From NCBI GenBank assembly GCA_035327585.1, contig DAOLDD010000018.1, forward strand, positions 1 through 64,000: a stretch of DNA of 64,000 bases, given 5' to 3'. Below are positions 33,305 to 41,855 of this stretch, one piece after another. The notes under the pieces are model-generated. The model was not told where the DNA came from and ran no database searches. It saw only the letters and a program-made list of their open reading frames with translations. Made by a program: the position numbers and the translations under genes. Position 1 is the stretch's first letter. Each line of letters begins with the position of its first letter. The stretch is from JAMLJG01 sp035327585 (GTDB lineage: Bacteria > Verrucomicrobiota > Kiritimatiellia > CAIVKH01).

Positions 33305-34203
33305 ATGGATTTTTCCAGCGCTACCCGGCGCGCGGGTTGTTCAGCCTGCTGCTGGTGTACATCATTTGGGGCAGCACCTATCTCGCGATCCGGTACGCGG
33401 TGCGGGAAGGCAGCGGCTTTCCGCCGTTTACGATGTCGGGCTCGCGTGCGCTGCTGGGCGGGCTGATCCTGCTGGGCATCGCGGCGAGCCTGCGGCATCG
33501 CATCCGCATCACGCGCAAGGAGGCCGGCCTGCTGCTGATGTCGTCGATTTTGCTGTGGAACGGCGGGAACGGGCTGGTGACGTGGGCGGAGCAGCACGCG
33601 CACTCGGCTTACGCCGCGCTGGTGGTCGGATCGACGCCGCTCTACAGCGCGGTGGTGGAGGCGCTGTTGAACCGGCGCCGCCCGTCGCTCTTGCTGATCG
33701 GCTCGCTGCTGCTCGGGCTGGCGGGGTTGTTCGTGCTGACGCAGCCCGCGCTGGCGGCGGGTACGCGCGCGGATTTGTGGTCCACGCTGGCGCTGCTGCT
33801 CGCGCCGTTGAGCTGGAGCATCGGGTCGGCGCTCCAGCAGCGGAATCCGCTGGCGATGTCGACACTCACCAGCTCCGGCTACCTCCAGCTCTTCGCCGTC
33901 GCGGGGTTCACGGTGCTGGTATTGGCGACGGGCGAGCCGCGGGCAAACCCCTTGCCGGAGGCGTGGTGGAGCTGGGGCTATCTGCTGGTGTTCGGCTCAG
34001 TCATCGGCTTCACGGCGTTCGTGCACGCGCTGCGCACGCTGCCGGTACCGGTGGTGATGACGTACGGTTTCGTGAATCCGGTGATCGCCGTGTTCCTCGG
34101 CTGGCTGTTCCTCGGCGAGGCCGTCACATCCGCCACGCTCGCCGGCACCGCCCTGATCCTCGCCGGCGTCGGCGGCGTCTTCCGCGAGAAGCACGTGAGG
34201 TGA
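33301..34203 (+). CDS. EamA (DMT) family transporter
   Basis: Encodes 300 residues with about ten membrane helices in two EamA repeats. The first opens with LLLVYIIWGSTYLAIRYAV and has SGSRALLGGLILLG; the second includes SWSIGSALQQRNP and ends with NPVIAVFLGWLFLGEAVTSA, a hallmark of this superfamily. It most resembles YedA/RhaT-like drug/metabolite exporters. Substrate unknown. Overlaps the esterase gene by four bases (ATGA), so the two are probably one transcript. Confidence 0.88.
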   Translation: MNGFFQRYPARGLFSLLLVYIIWGSTYLAIRYAVREGSGFPPFTMSGSRALLGGLILLGIAASLRHRIRITRKEAGLLLMSSILLWNGGNGLVTWAEQHAHSAYAALVVGSTPLYSAVVEALLNRRRPSLLLIGSLLLGLAGLFVLTQPALAAGTRADLWSTLALLLAPLSWSIGSALQQRNPLAMSTLTSSGYLQLFAVAGFTVLVLATGEPRANPLPEAWWSWGYLLVFGSVIGFTAFVHALRTLPVPVVMTYGFVNPVIAVFLGWLFLGEAVTSATLAGTALILAGVGGVFREKHVR

Positions 34204-34266
34204 TGCTGGAGCATGAGGAGAAACCGCAGATCGCGCAGATTTCGCTGATGCGGACCAGAAGAACAA

Positions 34267-34292
34267 GGTAGGGCGCGTTGGCTCAACGCGCC
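34267..34292 (+). repeat. 26-nt GTAG-type REP-like element
   Basis: It begins GGTAGGGCGCGTTG and ends CAACGCGCC with a GCT loop, giving a fully paired 9-bp stem. Same length and foot as the elements at 19273-19333 and 26310-26335, but with Watson-Crick pairs where those have the tandem G-A mismatch. Confidence 0.7.
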
Positions 34293-34400
34293 GCAGACCC
34301 GGCGGCCTGAGCCAAGCCGCGCTCCCACTGAAACCAGTTCGATTCCACCCCGAAGCTGATTCGGAGATGGTGGATGCGATCGTTGACGCCCTGACATGAG

Positions 34401-34478
34401 CCCTCACCCCATCCCTCTCCCACAGGGAGAGGGGGAAAGCCAACACCCTCTCCCTCCGGGAGAGGGCGGGGGTGAGGG
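34401..34478. repeat. Composite CCCTCTCCC palindromic repeat
   Basis: Two hairpins, CCCTCTCCC-ACA-GGGAGAGGG written as arms at 34413-34421 and 34425-34433, and the same arms at 34446-34454 and 34458-34466, lie inside outer inverted arms CCCTCACCCC/GGGGTGAGGG (34401-34410, 34469-34478). This kind of repeat is common between genes in GC-rich bacteria. It lies between the convergent EamA and tyrS genes and could stop transcription. Confidence 0.8.
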
Positions 34479-34507
34479 ACGAAGTTATCGCGATCCGCCA
34501 GCCTGAT

Positions 34508-35671
34508 TCAACCCGCGATGCGGGCGAAGCCGCGTTTGCCGGCGCGGAGGACGAGGCCGGGTTTCACCAAGATTTTGGCGCGGGGGTCGGTCACGCGCGC
34601 GTCGTCCACCCGCACTGCGCCCTGTTCGACGAGACGCTTGGCCTCGCCGTTGCTGGCGGCGAGTTTGCAGTGGACGAGCAGAGCGATGATGCCGGTTTCG
34701 GGTTCGGTCACGCTGAACTCCGGGATATCGGCGGGCAGTTCGCTCTGCGAAAAGACGCGCGCGAATTCGGCCGAGGCGTCGGCGCCCGCGGCTTCCCCGT
34801 GGAACCGGGCGACGACGCCCTGCGCGAGGCGGTCCTTCGCCACGCGCGGATGCAGCGTGCGCAGCTCCGCGAGTTGCGACGGCGGCACGCACAGCACGAG
34901 TTCGTAGTAGCGCCACATCAGCTCGTCGCTGATCGACATAACCTTGCCGAACATGTCCTTCGGCGCATCGGTGACGCCGATATAGTTGCCGAGGCTCTTG
35001 CTCATCTTGTTCACGCCGTCGAGCCCCTCGAGCAGCGGCAACGTCATGACGACTTGCGGGGCCTGGCCGACTTCCTTCTGTAGTTCGCGACCGAGCAGCA
35101 GGTTGAAGAGCTGGTCGGTGCCACCGAGTTCGACGTCGGCCTTCACCATCACCGAGTCGTAGGCCTGGATGAGCGGATAGAGAAATTCGACGAGGGAGAT
35201 GGGCGCGTTCTCCGCGTAGCGTTTGGAGAAGTCCTCGCGCGCGAGCATCTGGGCGACGGTGACCTTCGCGGAGAGGCGGACGACATCCTCGAAGCCCATC
35301 GGCGAGAGCCATTCGGAGTTGAACCGCATCTCGGTGCGGGCCGGGTCGAGGATCTGGAAGACCTGCCGCTGGTAGGTCTCGGCGTTGGCCTTCACCTGCT
35401 CGCGCGACAGCGGCTTGCGGGTCTGGGATCTGCCCGACGGGTCGCCGATCATCGCGGTGAAGTCGCCGATGATGAAGACAACGGTATGGCCGGCGGCTTG
35501 GAATTCGCGCAGCTTGTTGAGGCCTACGACGTGGCCGAGGTGCAGGTCCGGCGCGGACGGGTCGGCGCCGTATTTGATGCGCAGCGGGCGCCCCTCCTTA
35601 AGTTTCGACTCCAGCTCCGCCCGTGAGATCAGGTCCACGCACCGCGCCGCGAGTTGGTCCAATCCATTCAT
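34508..35671 (-). CDS. tyrS: Tyrosyl-tRNA synthetase
   Basis: Encodes 387 residues from the ATG at 35671 (MNGLDQLAARCVD); the longer open frame upstream runs antisense through the flippase gene and is rejected. Class I signatures are DLHLGHVVGLNKL (HIGH motif, about residue 41) and KMSKSLGNYIG (KMSKS, about 230). The tyrosine-binding region includes YPLIQAYDSVMVKADVELGG. A C-terminal S4 RNA-binding domain (LAASNGEAKRLVEQGAVRV) completes the enzyme. This is the TyrS form of HLGH/KMSKS type seen in many bacteria. It charges tRNA-Tyr in the cytoplasm. Single gene, divergent from the polysaccharide cluster. Confidence 0.95.
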   Translation of the reverse strand: MNGLDQLAARCVDLISRAELESKLKEGRPLRIKYGADPSAPDLHLGHVVGLNKLREFQAAGHTVVFIIGDFTAMIGDPSGRSQTRKPLSREQVKANAETYQRQVFQILDPARTEMRFNSEWLSPMGFEDVVRLSAKVTVAQMLAREDFSKRYAENAPISLVEFLYPLIQAYDSVMVKADVELGGTDQLFNLLLGRELQKEVGQAPQVVMTLPLLEGLDGVNKMSKSLGNYIGVTDAPKDMFGKVMSISDELMWRYYELVLCVPPSQLAELRTLHPRVAKDRLAQGVVARFHGEAAGADASAEFARVFSQSELPADIPEFSVTEPETGIIALLVHCKLAASNGEAKRLVEQGAVRVDDARVTDPRAKILVKPGLVLRAGKRGFARIAG

Positions 35672-35677
35672 GCGCGC

Positions 35678-35707
35678 ACTGTGCCACAGGTGGCGAACGG
35701 AGGGCAA
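35678..35707 (-). promoter_or_regulatory. Candidate tyrS promoter
   Basis: On the minus strand TTGCCC (35702-35707) is followed after 18 bases by CACAGT (35678-35683), which ends seven bases before the ATG. As with uvrC, this would give a nearly leaderless message. The match is weak. Confidence 0.25.
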
Positions 35708-35797
35708 CCGGCGGGTTTGCCTGCGTGCAACATGCGAATTGACTCTCCCGCCAATCCCGAACACTGTCCGAAACGCCCGTAGCGGGCCGCTCATCGC

Positions 35798-37309
35798 GTG
35801 AAAATTGAGTCCTACAGACGAGGCTTCGCCTATTCCTCCGCACTCAGTGTGCTGGACCAACTGCTCGCCTTCCTGCCGAATGCCCTGATTGCTTTTCTTT
35901 ACGGCGCCCGGGCGGAGACGGACCTGTACTTCTTCTGCCTCGCGGCCATCGCCGTGATCACCACGTTTGCGGGCAACCTCAACTCCTCCGTGCTGATCCC
36001 GGAATCCATGCGCATTGAAACGGAACGCGGCAGCGCGGCGGCCCATCGCTACCTGTTCGCCTTTCTTTATGCCTACGCCGCGATCGGCCTGCTGCTCGGG
36101 TGGGCGGCGTGGCTGCACCCGGTCGCGGTGTTCGGCGTGATCAGCCGTTTCACGGGGGACCTGCTGGACACGCAGGTCACACTCCTGCGCCTGGCGGCGT
36201 GCGTGCTGCCGATGCAACTGTGCGCGAACTTGATGAACGACATACTCTACTCGCGCAAATATTTCACGATGCCGATGCTGGCCAGTTGCGGCAACCGGGT
36301 GCTCGTCATCCTCGGCACGCTGCTCCTGCATCGCGAACTGGGCGTCGCGAGCCTGATGGCCGGATGGACCGCGGCCTTTGCGCTGCAACTGGTCATTTTG
36401 AATCGCATGCTGGCGCGGGGACTCGGCTGGCGAACGTGGATCCGGCCCAGCAGCCCGGACGCTTCGACCTGGCGGCGTCTTCGTCTGGCCTGCGGGGGCG
36501 GCCTGCTCAGCGCGCTGTCCGGCTATGTGGCGGCCTATCTCATGAGCGGGCTTCAGGCCGGCGCCTTCACCGCGATTCACCTCGCCATGCGCCTGTTGGC
36601 GCTGCCGACGAACATGATCACGACGCAGGCGTCCTCAATCATTGGCATTCGATTTAACGAGTTAAGCGCGACACGCGATCAGGCGCGGCTCGCGGAGTTT
36701 TTCGTCCAGGCGAGCCGCGCGTTATTTGGCGTGCTTTCGCTGCTGGGCGTGTGTTTCGTCGTGCTGTCTGAATACGTGGTCGCGCTGCTCTTCCAGCGTG
36801 GCGGATTCGACGTCAATGCCGCGGCGGACGTGAGCGCGGCCACGGCGATCCTCGCCATCGCGCTTCCATTCGTAGGTCTCAACACACTGGCCGCGCGGCT
36901 CTTCATGGCCGAACAAAGACTGGGCTTCGCATTGGCCTACCAAGCCTGCACCACCGCCGTTTATGTAGGCGCGATCGCCTGGTCCATTCACCGGTACGGC
37001 CCGGCGGGATATGTGTGGACCTACACGCTGTTTTATGCCGTAAATGCGTTCATGCTATTCCCTTTGCTGAGACTCTGTTTTCCATGGCTACGCTATGGCC
37101 GGGTGCTTGGCTCGCTGCCACGCCTGCTGCTTATCGCCCTGCTCGCCGGCGCGGCTGGTCATGCGGCGCTGTCCCTTGCGCAAGGATGGACGGCCCTGGC
37201 TGCGCTGATCGTTGGTTGCGGCGTAATCGGGGCCGCGTATGCGGCGCTTTCCCTGCCCCTCGGACTGGCCCGGGATTTGCGGGCGCTCCTGCCCAATAAA
37301 ACAGCCTGA
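35798..37309 (+). CDS. MVF-family (MurJ/Wzx-like) lipid-linked oligosaccharide flippase
   Basis: Encodes 503 residues with 12-14 hydrophobic segments. It has the MVF family layout: an opening helix with LLAFLPNALIAFLYGARAETD resembling the MurJ region that follows KVLG, and an extracytoplasmic LLFQRGGFDVNAAADVSAA segment that matches the conserved FxRGxFxxxxT motif of MurJ. It probably flips undecaprenyl-linked sugar units across the inner membrane. Because it begins a large polysaccharide cluster, a Wzx-like role is more likely than a role with lipid II, but the two cannot be told apart by eye. Confidence 0.75.
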   Translation: MKIESYRRGFAYSSALSVLDQLLAFLPNALIAFLYGARAETDLYFFCLAAIAVITTFAGNLNSSVLIPESMRIETERGSAAAHRYLFAFLYAYAAIGLLLGWAAWLHPVAVFGVISRFTGDLLDTQVTLLRLAACVLPMQLCANLMNDILYSRKYFTMPMLASCGNRVLVILGTLLLHRELGVASLMAGWTAAFALQLVILNRMLARGLGWRTWIRPSSPDASTWRRLRLACGGGLLSALSGYVAAYLMSGLQAGAFTAIHLAMRLLALPTNMITTQASSIIGIRFNELSATRDQARLAEFFVQASRALFGVLSLLGVCFVVLSEYVVALLFQRGGFDVNAAADVSAATAILAIALPFVGLNTLAARLFMAEQRLGFALAYQACTTAVYVGAIAWSIHRYGPAGYVWTYTLFYAVNAFMLFPLLRLCFPWLRYGRVLGSLPRLLLIALLAGAAGHAALSLAQGWTALAALIVGCGVIGAAYAALSLPLGLARDLRALLPNKTA

Positions 37310-37313
37310 TCGG

Positions 37314-38066
37314 ATGAGCCCACCCCTGCACAACGAATGGACCGTGCACGAGGTCGAGTGGAGCCCCATGCAGGTCAAGCGATTCTGGGATGCATTGAGC
37401 GGTCTCTCAGCATCGGCCGACCAATATTTCACGCATCAGGTGGGTGACGCGCTCTTGCGCGCGACGTCGCCATGGATCGACCTGCGCGGGCGCATTCTGG
37501 ATTATGCGGCCGGGCGCGGGTATCTGGCGCGGCACCTGCTTGAAGCCGGCGCGGGGCGGGTCGACTGCGCGGAATTCTCTCCCGAGTCGCTCGCCTCAAT
37601 CGAAACGCTGGTCGGCGGCCATGCCCGCTATGGCGCCGGGTTTCTGGTTTCGGAGTTCCCAACCACCCTGCCTTCCGCCTCGTATGACGTCGCTTTTCTC
37701 GTCGAAACGGCGGAACATCTTGATCCGCCGTGGCGGGGAAAAACGTTCGCGGAATTGCACCGCGTGCTTAAGCCCGGCGCGCGACTTGTCGTCACGGTGC
37801 CGAATGCGGAGAACCTGGAGAAAAACAAGGTGCTTTGCCCCGAGTGCGGCGCGCGGTTCCACCGCATACAGCATGTTGCGTCCTTCACCTCGGACACGCT
37901 CACGTCCGAATGCGCGCGCGCCGGATTCCACGCACTGAGCTGTCGTGCCATTGATCTTGAGGACTGGAAACCGGTCTCGGCTTTTCGACGGGCGCGACGC
38001 CGGCTGCGTACCGCGCTCCTCCGTCCCGCGCCCCCCCACCTCGTCTATATCGGGACGCGCTCATGA
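37314..38066 (+). CDS. SAM-dependent methyltransferase (class I, UbiE-like)
   Basis: Encodes 250 residues. The SAM-binding motif is LRGRILDYAAGRGYLARHLL (about residues 57-76), followed by VDCAEFSPESLA, YDVAFLVETAEHLD (motif II region) and VLKPGARLVVTVPNAENL. A CPECG pair after that (LCPECGARFHRIQHVASFT) is the zinc-ribbon-like insertion found in Methyltransf_11/23 proteins of glycan clusters. It may methylate a sugar or a lipid-linked intermediate. It starts five bases after the flippase stop and overlaps the ATP-grasp gene by four bases. Confidence 0.75.
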   Translation: MSPPLHNEWTVHEVEWSPMQVKRFWDALSGLSASADQYFTHQVGDALLRATSPWIDLRGRILDYAAGRGYLARHLLEAGAGRVDCAEFSPESLASIETLVGGHARYGAGFLVSEFPTTLPSASYDVAFLVETAEHLDPPWRGKTFAELHRVLKPGARLVVTVPNAENLEKNKVLCPECGARFHRIQHVASFTSDTLTSECARAGFHALSCRAIDLEDWKPVSAFRRARRRLRTALLRPAPPHLVYIGTRS

Positions 38067-39124
38067 TCCGCGTGGCTGTAGAGCGCCAGGGCGCTGGATT
38101 CCAGGAGCGCTGGATTCCGGCCCTTGAGCGTCATGGCGCGAGTCCACTGCCCGTTGACCTCCGCTCGCCGGGAATCCTGGACATCCTGCGCGGTGTCGAC
38201 GCCGTGATGTGGCATCCCTGGCATCACGCCGCCGATCTCCAGCTCGCCCGGCGGTTGCTCCCCATCCTGGAGCGGGAGCTGCACCTGCCGGTTTTCCCAA
38301 ATCTGCGCGCGTTGCAGACATTCGACGACAAAATCGCGCAGCACTATCTCTTTCAAGCACATCAACTGCCCACGCCCAAAACATGGGTCTTCTGGACGCG
38401 CGCGGAAGCCGGGGCTTGGGCCGCGCAGGCGCGCTTCCCGGTCGTCGCCAAACTGGCCTCCGGCGCGGGTTCCTCCCAGGTTCGCCTCATTCAGAATGCA
38501 CGCGAGGCGGGGCAATGGATCAATGCCGCGTTCAGCCGGAGCGGCATTTTGGCGGAAGACCCGTTTCCCCGTACCATGCCGGCGTGGGAACAGACTGCGC
38601 GACGTCTCGCGCGGCGATTGCGCCACGCCGCCTGCTGTGCGGGAGCCGCGTTGACCGGACGCTATCCGCCGCTGCCCCGGGAGCAATGGGTCCCCCAGAA
38701 AGACGTCGTATACTTCCAGGAATTTCTGGCCGGCAACACGCACGACACGCGCGTCACTGTTATCGGGAACCGCGCATTCGGATACCGGCGCTGGAACCGG
38801 CCCGGTGATTTCCGCGCGTCCGGCAGTGGAAGCATTGATCACACCCCGGAGGCCGTCGACCCGCGCTGCTTGCGCCTGGCCCTTGAGGCGGCAGCGCGCA
38901 TCGGCAACCAATCCCTCGCCTGCGACATCCTGCAACGGGAGGGGACGGGCGATCCACTTCTTGTCGAAGTCAGCTTCGGCTACGTCAGCCGGGTGGTGCA
39001 GGAATGCCCCGGATTTTGGACCCCGGATCTCACCTGGGTGCCCGGATCCGTCTGGCCCGAGGATGCCCATGTCGAGGATATGCTGGCGTTAATCCAGCAG
39101 CGGCGGCGCTCGCACACGCCATGA
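38063..39124 (+). CDS. ATP-grasp-like protein
   Basis: Encodes 353 residues. The fold is suggested by the RimK-like progression: NLRALQTFDDKIAQHYLFQA, FPVVAKLASGAGSSQVRLI (the ATP-binding Lys strand), DVVYFQEFLAGNTHDTRVTV (hinge and acidic residue), and ILQREGTGDPLLVEVSFGY (metal-binding Glu region). ATP-grasp enzymes ligate a carboxylate to an amine or thiol. In this position it could attach an amino acid to a sugar or nucleotide intermediate. Overlaps both neighbours by four bases, so it is tightly coupled to the methyltransferase and the glycosyltransferase. Substrates unknown. Confidence 0.65.
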   Translation: MIRVAVERQGAGFQERWIPALERHGASPLPVDLRSPGILDILRGVDAVMWHPWHHAADLQLARRLLPILERELHLPVFPNLRALQTFDDKIAQHYLFQAHQLPTPKTWVFWTRAEAGAWAAQARFPVVAKLASGAGSSQVRLIQNAREAGQWINAAFSRSGILAEDPFPRTMPAWEQTARRLARRLRHAACCAGAALTGRYPPLPREQWVPQKDVVYFQEFLAGNTHDTRVTVIGNRAFGYRRWNRPGDFRASGSGSIDHTPEAVDPRCLRLALEAAARIGNQSLACDILQREGTGDPLLVEVSFGYVSRVVQECPGFWTPDLTWVPGSVWPEDAHVEDMLALIQQRRRSHTP

Positions 39125-40356
39125 ACATCTGCGTGGTCCTCAAGAGCTATCGCCCCGACGCCATGGGCGGTGCGGAACGAAATGCCGAGCGCCTGATGCT
39201 CAAGTTCGCGTCCGCCGGTCACCACGTGACGCTGCTCGCACCGCGGTCGCGCTGGAGCGCACCTCGCGAGGAACAATGCGAAGGGATTCACATCCAGCGA
39301 GTCGACTCGCTGCTCCCCTTGCTCGGCCTCGCGCGGGGGATTAAACGCGCCGTGTGGAATCCGCGGGCTCGGGAAAACGCACCCAGCTCAACCGCCACGC
39401 CGCGCGCCCATGATGCACTCGCGGGGCCGGTGCATTGCACCGTCATCCGGGGGTTTCAACGCGCACTGACCCGAATGAACCCGGTCCCGGACATCCTGCA
39501 TATTCATGAGACCTCGTGGTTGGCGGGCGTGGCGGCGGAGTGGGCGGCTTCCCGAACCATTCCGGTGATCTGCAAGGAGGCCACGCAGCCCCCGCTGTTG
39601 CCCATTCCTGAATTCATACCGAACGCGGGGCACTGGGCGGACTGGCGGCTGCGGTGCGATCTCTATGTCGCGACGACCGGGCCGATGCGAGCGGCGCTTC
39701 AGGAAAACGGCCTTCCAGCGGATCGCACGGTACTGATTCCGAACGGTGTTCCCATTCCGGAAACCGCGGCGGACCCCGGCTTGCACCGCAGCGTGCTGTG
39801 TCTCGCGAATTTTCATCAAGGCGCGGAATGGAAGGGGTTTGACACACTGATCCGTGCGTGGAGCCGCGTCGCCCGCACCCATCCCGATGCCGTCCTTCAA
39901 TTCGCCGGGGCTGGCGACGCGGGGTCGTTTCGGAGGCTGGCGGAGACCTGCGGGTGCGCGGACAGCGTACGGTTTCTCGCCTTCCAAGCGCAGCCGGAAT
40001 CGCTCTATCGATCATCCGCCATGCTGGTGCTGCCGTCACGCCGCGAGGGGTTGTCCAACGCGCTGCTGGAGGCCCAATCGTGGGGTCTGCCCGCGGTAGT
40101 CTCCGATATACCGGGGAATCGCGCCGTGGTGGAGGACGGCGTGAACGGCATCGTGACGCCGGTGGCCGACGAGGAGCGGCTGGCGGCCGGCATCTCCGCT
40201 TTGCTGGACGACACCGACCTGCGGCGGCGCCTGGGCGCCAGCGGGCGCGTGCGCATCCAGCGCGAATTCAGCATCGACCAGGTGTCCGCGCACTGGCTGG
40301 ATGCATCCACACGCCTCCTCCGCGTCCGCGCGGCGCGCCTTGACCCGGCCCGCTAA
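39121..40356 (+). CDS. Glycosyltransferase, GT4 family
   Basis: Encodes 411 residues with a GT-B layout. The N-terminal domain opens with ICVVLKSYRPDAMGGAERNA (Gly-Gly loop). The C-terminal domain has VLCLANFHQGAEWKGFDTLI, ADSVRFLAFQAQPESLYRSS, and the nucleotide-sugar-binding EX7E-type region LVLPSRREGLSNALLEAQSW with GLPAVVSDIPGNR. Such enzymes add sugars from nucleotide donors with retention. Acceptor and donor are not readable. Its start overlaps the ATP-grasp stop by four bases. Confidence 0.85.
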   Translation: MNICVVLKSYRPDAMGGAERNAERLMLKFASAGHHVTLLAPRSRWSAPREEQCEGIHIQRVDSLLPLLGLARGIKRAVWNPRARENAPSSTATPRAHDALAGPVHCTVIRGFQRALTRMNPVPDILHIHETSWLAGVAAEWAASRTIPVICKEATQPPLLPIPEFIPNAGHWADWRLRCDLYVATTGPMRAALQENGLPADRTVLIPNGVPIPETAADPGLHRSVLCLANFHQGAEWKGFDTLIRAWSRVARTHPDAVLQFAGAGDAGSFRRLAETCGCADSVRFLAFQAQPESLYRSSAMLVLPSRREGLSNALLEAQSWGLPAVVSDIPGNRAVVEDGVNGIVTPVADEERLAAGISALLDDTDLRRRLGASGRVRIQREFSIDQVSAHWLDASTRLLRVRAARLDPAR

Positions 40357-40382
40357 AACGGATTAGGTGGTACTCCACAGCC

Positions 40383-41855
40383 ATGGGGAATTTCTTCGAT
40401 CCAGACCCGACCCGTGCCACGCGCGTCGCCATCGCACGGGACCCGTCTGCCCGCGCATATCCGCCCATCGAGGACGCGCCCTACCACCCCTCGGAGTCGT
40501 ACCCGGAGTATACAGGCCCGATCGCCGCCCGGCCGAACCACGCCTACCGGTTGGTGCGTCAGGCGCTGGCGGAGCTGGGCCTGGATGCTGAACGTTTTGG
40601 ATCGCCCGAATGGAACCCCATTGGAGCGCTCGTGCCGCCCGGGGCGCGCATCGTGATCAAGCCCAACTGGGTCCTTCACGCCAACGAAGGAGTCGGTGGA
40701 ACCGATTGCCTCGTCACGCACGCCTCCGTCCTTCGTGCGATCGCGGACTATGCGTTGCGCGCCAAACCGGCCAGCCTCGTCGTCGGCGACGCGCCGATCC
40801 AGGTGTGTCGCTTCGACGGCATCCAGGCGCTTGGCTTTTCACGCGTCGCAGAATGGTACCGCGCACAGGGCGCGCCCGTCGTCGTGAAAGATTTCCGGCG
40901 CACGGTGATGGATCGCAGCGACCGTACCGTGGTCGTACACGAGGATCAGCGCAGCATGGACGATTTTGTGCTGGTGGACCTCGGTACGCGCAGTCGGATG
41001 GAGGCGCTCAGCGGCGACGCCAAACGTTTTCGCGTGACGATGTATGATCCACGCCGGCTGCGTGAACACCACCGGCCGGGCGTTCACGAGTATCTCGTGT
41101 CGCGCGACATTCTCGCAGCCGACCTCGTGATCAACGTCCCGAAACTCAAATCGCATAAAAAGGCGGGGCTCACGATCGCACTGAAGAACCTGGTCGGCAT
41201 CAATGGTCTGAAGGATTACCTGCCCCACCACCGCAAAGGCGGCGCTGACCGGCGGGGCGACAACTACGCGGAGACCACATGGCCCAAACGGATCGTCGAG
41301 GAGCTCCTCGACTTCGCCAACCGGCACCTCGACCGCCCGCGCCTCTACGCGCGAATCACGCGCTTCGCCTACCGCGTGCTCTTCTTTGACCGCATCCGTG
41401 GCAAGTCCACCGATGTGGAGGGCGGCTGGTTCGGGAACGACACCGTCTGGCGGATGTGCCTTGATCTCAATGCCATCCTGCTCTACGCGGATGAAAAGGC
41501 CGCCCTGCATCCCACCCCGCGGCGACGACTGCTCCACATCGCGGATGCGATCATCGCGGGAGAAGGCGATGGGCCATTAAAATCAGATCCGTATCCCATG
41601 GGCGCCGTACTCGCTTCCATGAACGCGTCGGCGTTGGACTGGATGGCCGCGCACCTCGTCGGATTCGATCCCGCGCGCATTCCGATTACCCGCGAGGCGT
41701 TTGGGCTCCATCCCCTTCCGATTTCGAGCGTGACGCCCGATGCACTCGAATGTGCCGGGGTGTTCACGGAAATGCACACCCCGATGAAACCGGCGGCGGG
41801 CTGGCAGGGACATATTGAACGTTCACAATCGCCCGGGCCCGCTTTGGACTCCTGA
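40383..41855 (+). CDS. DUF362-domain protein (first copy)
   Basis: Encodes 490 residues. DUF362 features are seen: RIVIKPNWVLHAN (about 89), CLVTHASVLRAIADYALRA, LVVGDAPIQVC, DLVINVPKLKSHKKAGLTIA (about 240-260), LKNLVGING and the closing LHIADAIIAGEGDGPL. DUF362 proteins sometimes carry ferredoxin clusters, but no CxxCxxC pattern exists here. The domain's biochemical role is not established. A paralogue with the same architecture is at 45936-47435, and the two flank the ligase-like gene and the glycosyltransferase/CapK fusion. It probably acts on a lipid-linked or activated intermediate, which is inference. Confidence 0.8.
   Translation: MGNFFDPDPTRATRVAIARDPSARAYPPIEDAPYHPSESYPEYTGPIAARPNHAYRLVRQALAELGLDAERFGSPEWNPIGALVPPGARIVIKPNWVLHANEGVGGTDCLVTHASVLRAIADYALRAKPASLVVGDAPIQVCRFDGIQALGFSRVAEWYRAQGAPVVVKDFRRTVMDRSDRTVVVHEDQRSMDDFVLVDLGTRSRMEALSGDAKRFRVTMYDPRRLREHHRPGVHEYLVSRDILAADLVINVPKLKSHKKAGLTIALKNLVGINGLKDYLPHHRKGGADRRGDNYAETTWPKRIVEELLDFANRHLDRPRLYARITRFAYRVLFFDRIRGKSTDVEGGWFGNDTVWRMCLDLNAILLYADEKAALHPTPRRRLLHIADAIIAGEGDGPLKSDPYPMGAVLASMNASALDWMAAHLVGFDPARIPITREAFGLHPLPISSVTPDALECAGVFTEMHTPMKPAAGWQGHIERSQSPGPALDS

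Noticed and set aside
34401..34478. Novel regulatory element from the CCCTCTCCC palindromes
   Set aside because: This composite repeat is a common intergenic type in GC-rich genomes, so it was listed as a repeat only.
35672..36580. N-terminal extension of the tyrS frame to 690 residues
   Set aside because: The extension is antisense to the flippase gene; TyrS begins normally at the ATG at 35671.
40383..41855. Ferredoxin-type Fe-S cluster in DUF362 proteins
   Set aside because: The few cysteines are isolated; there is no CxxCxxC pattern in either copy.
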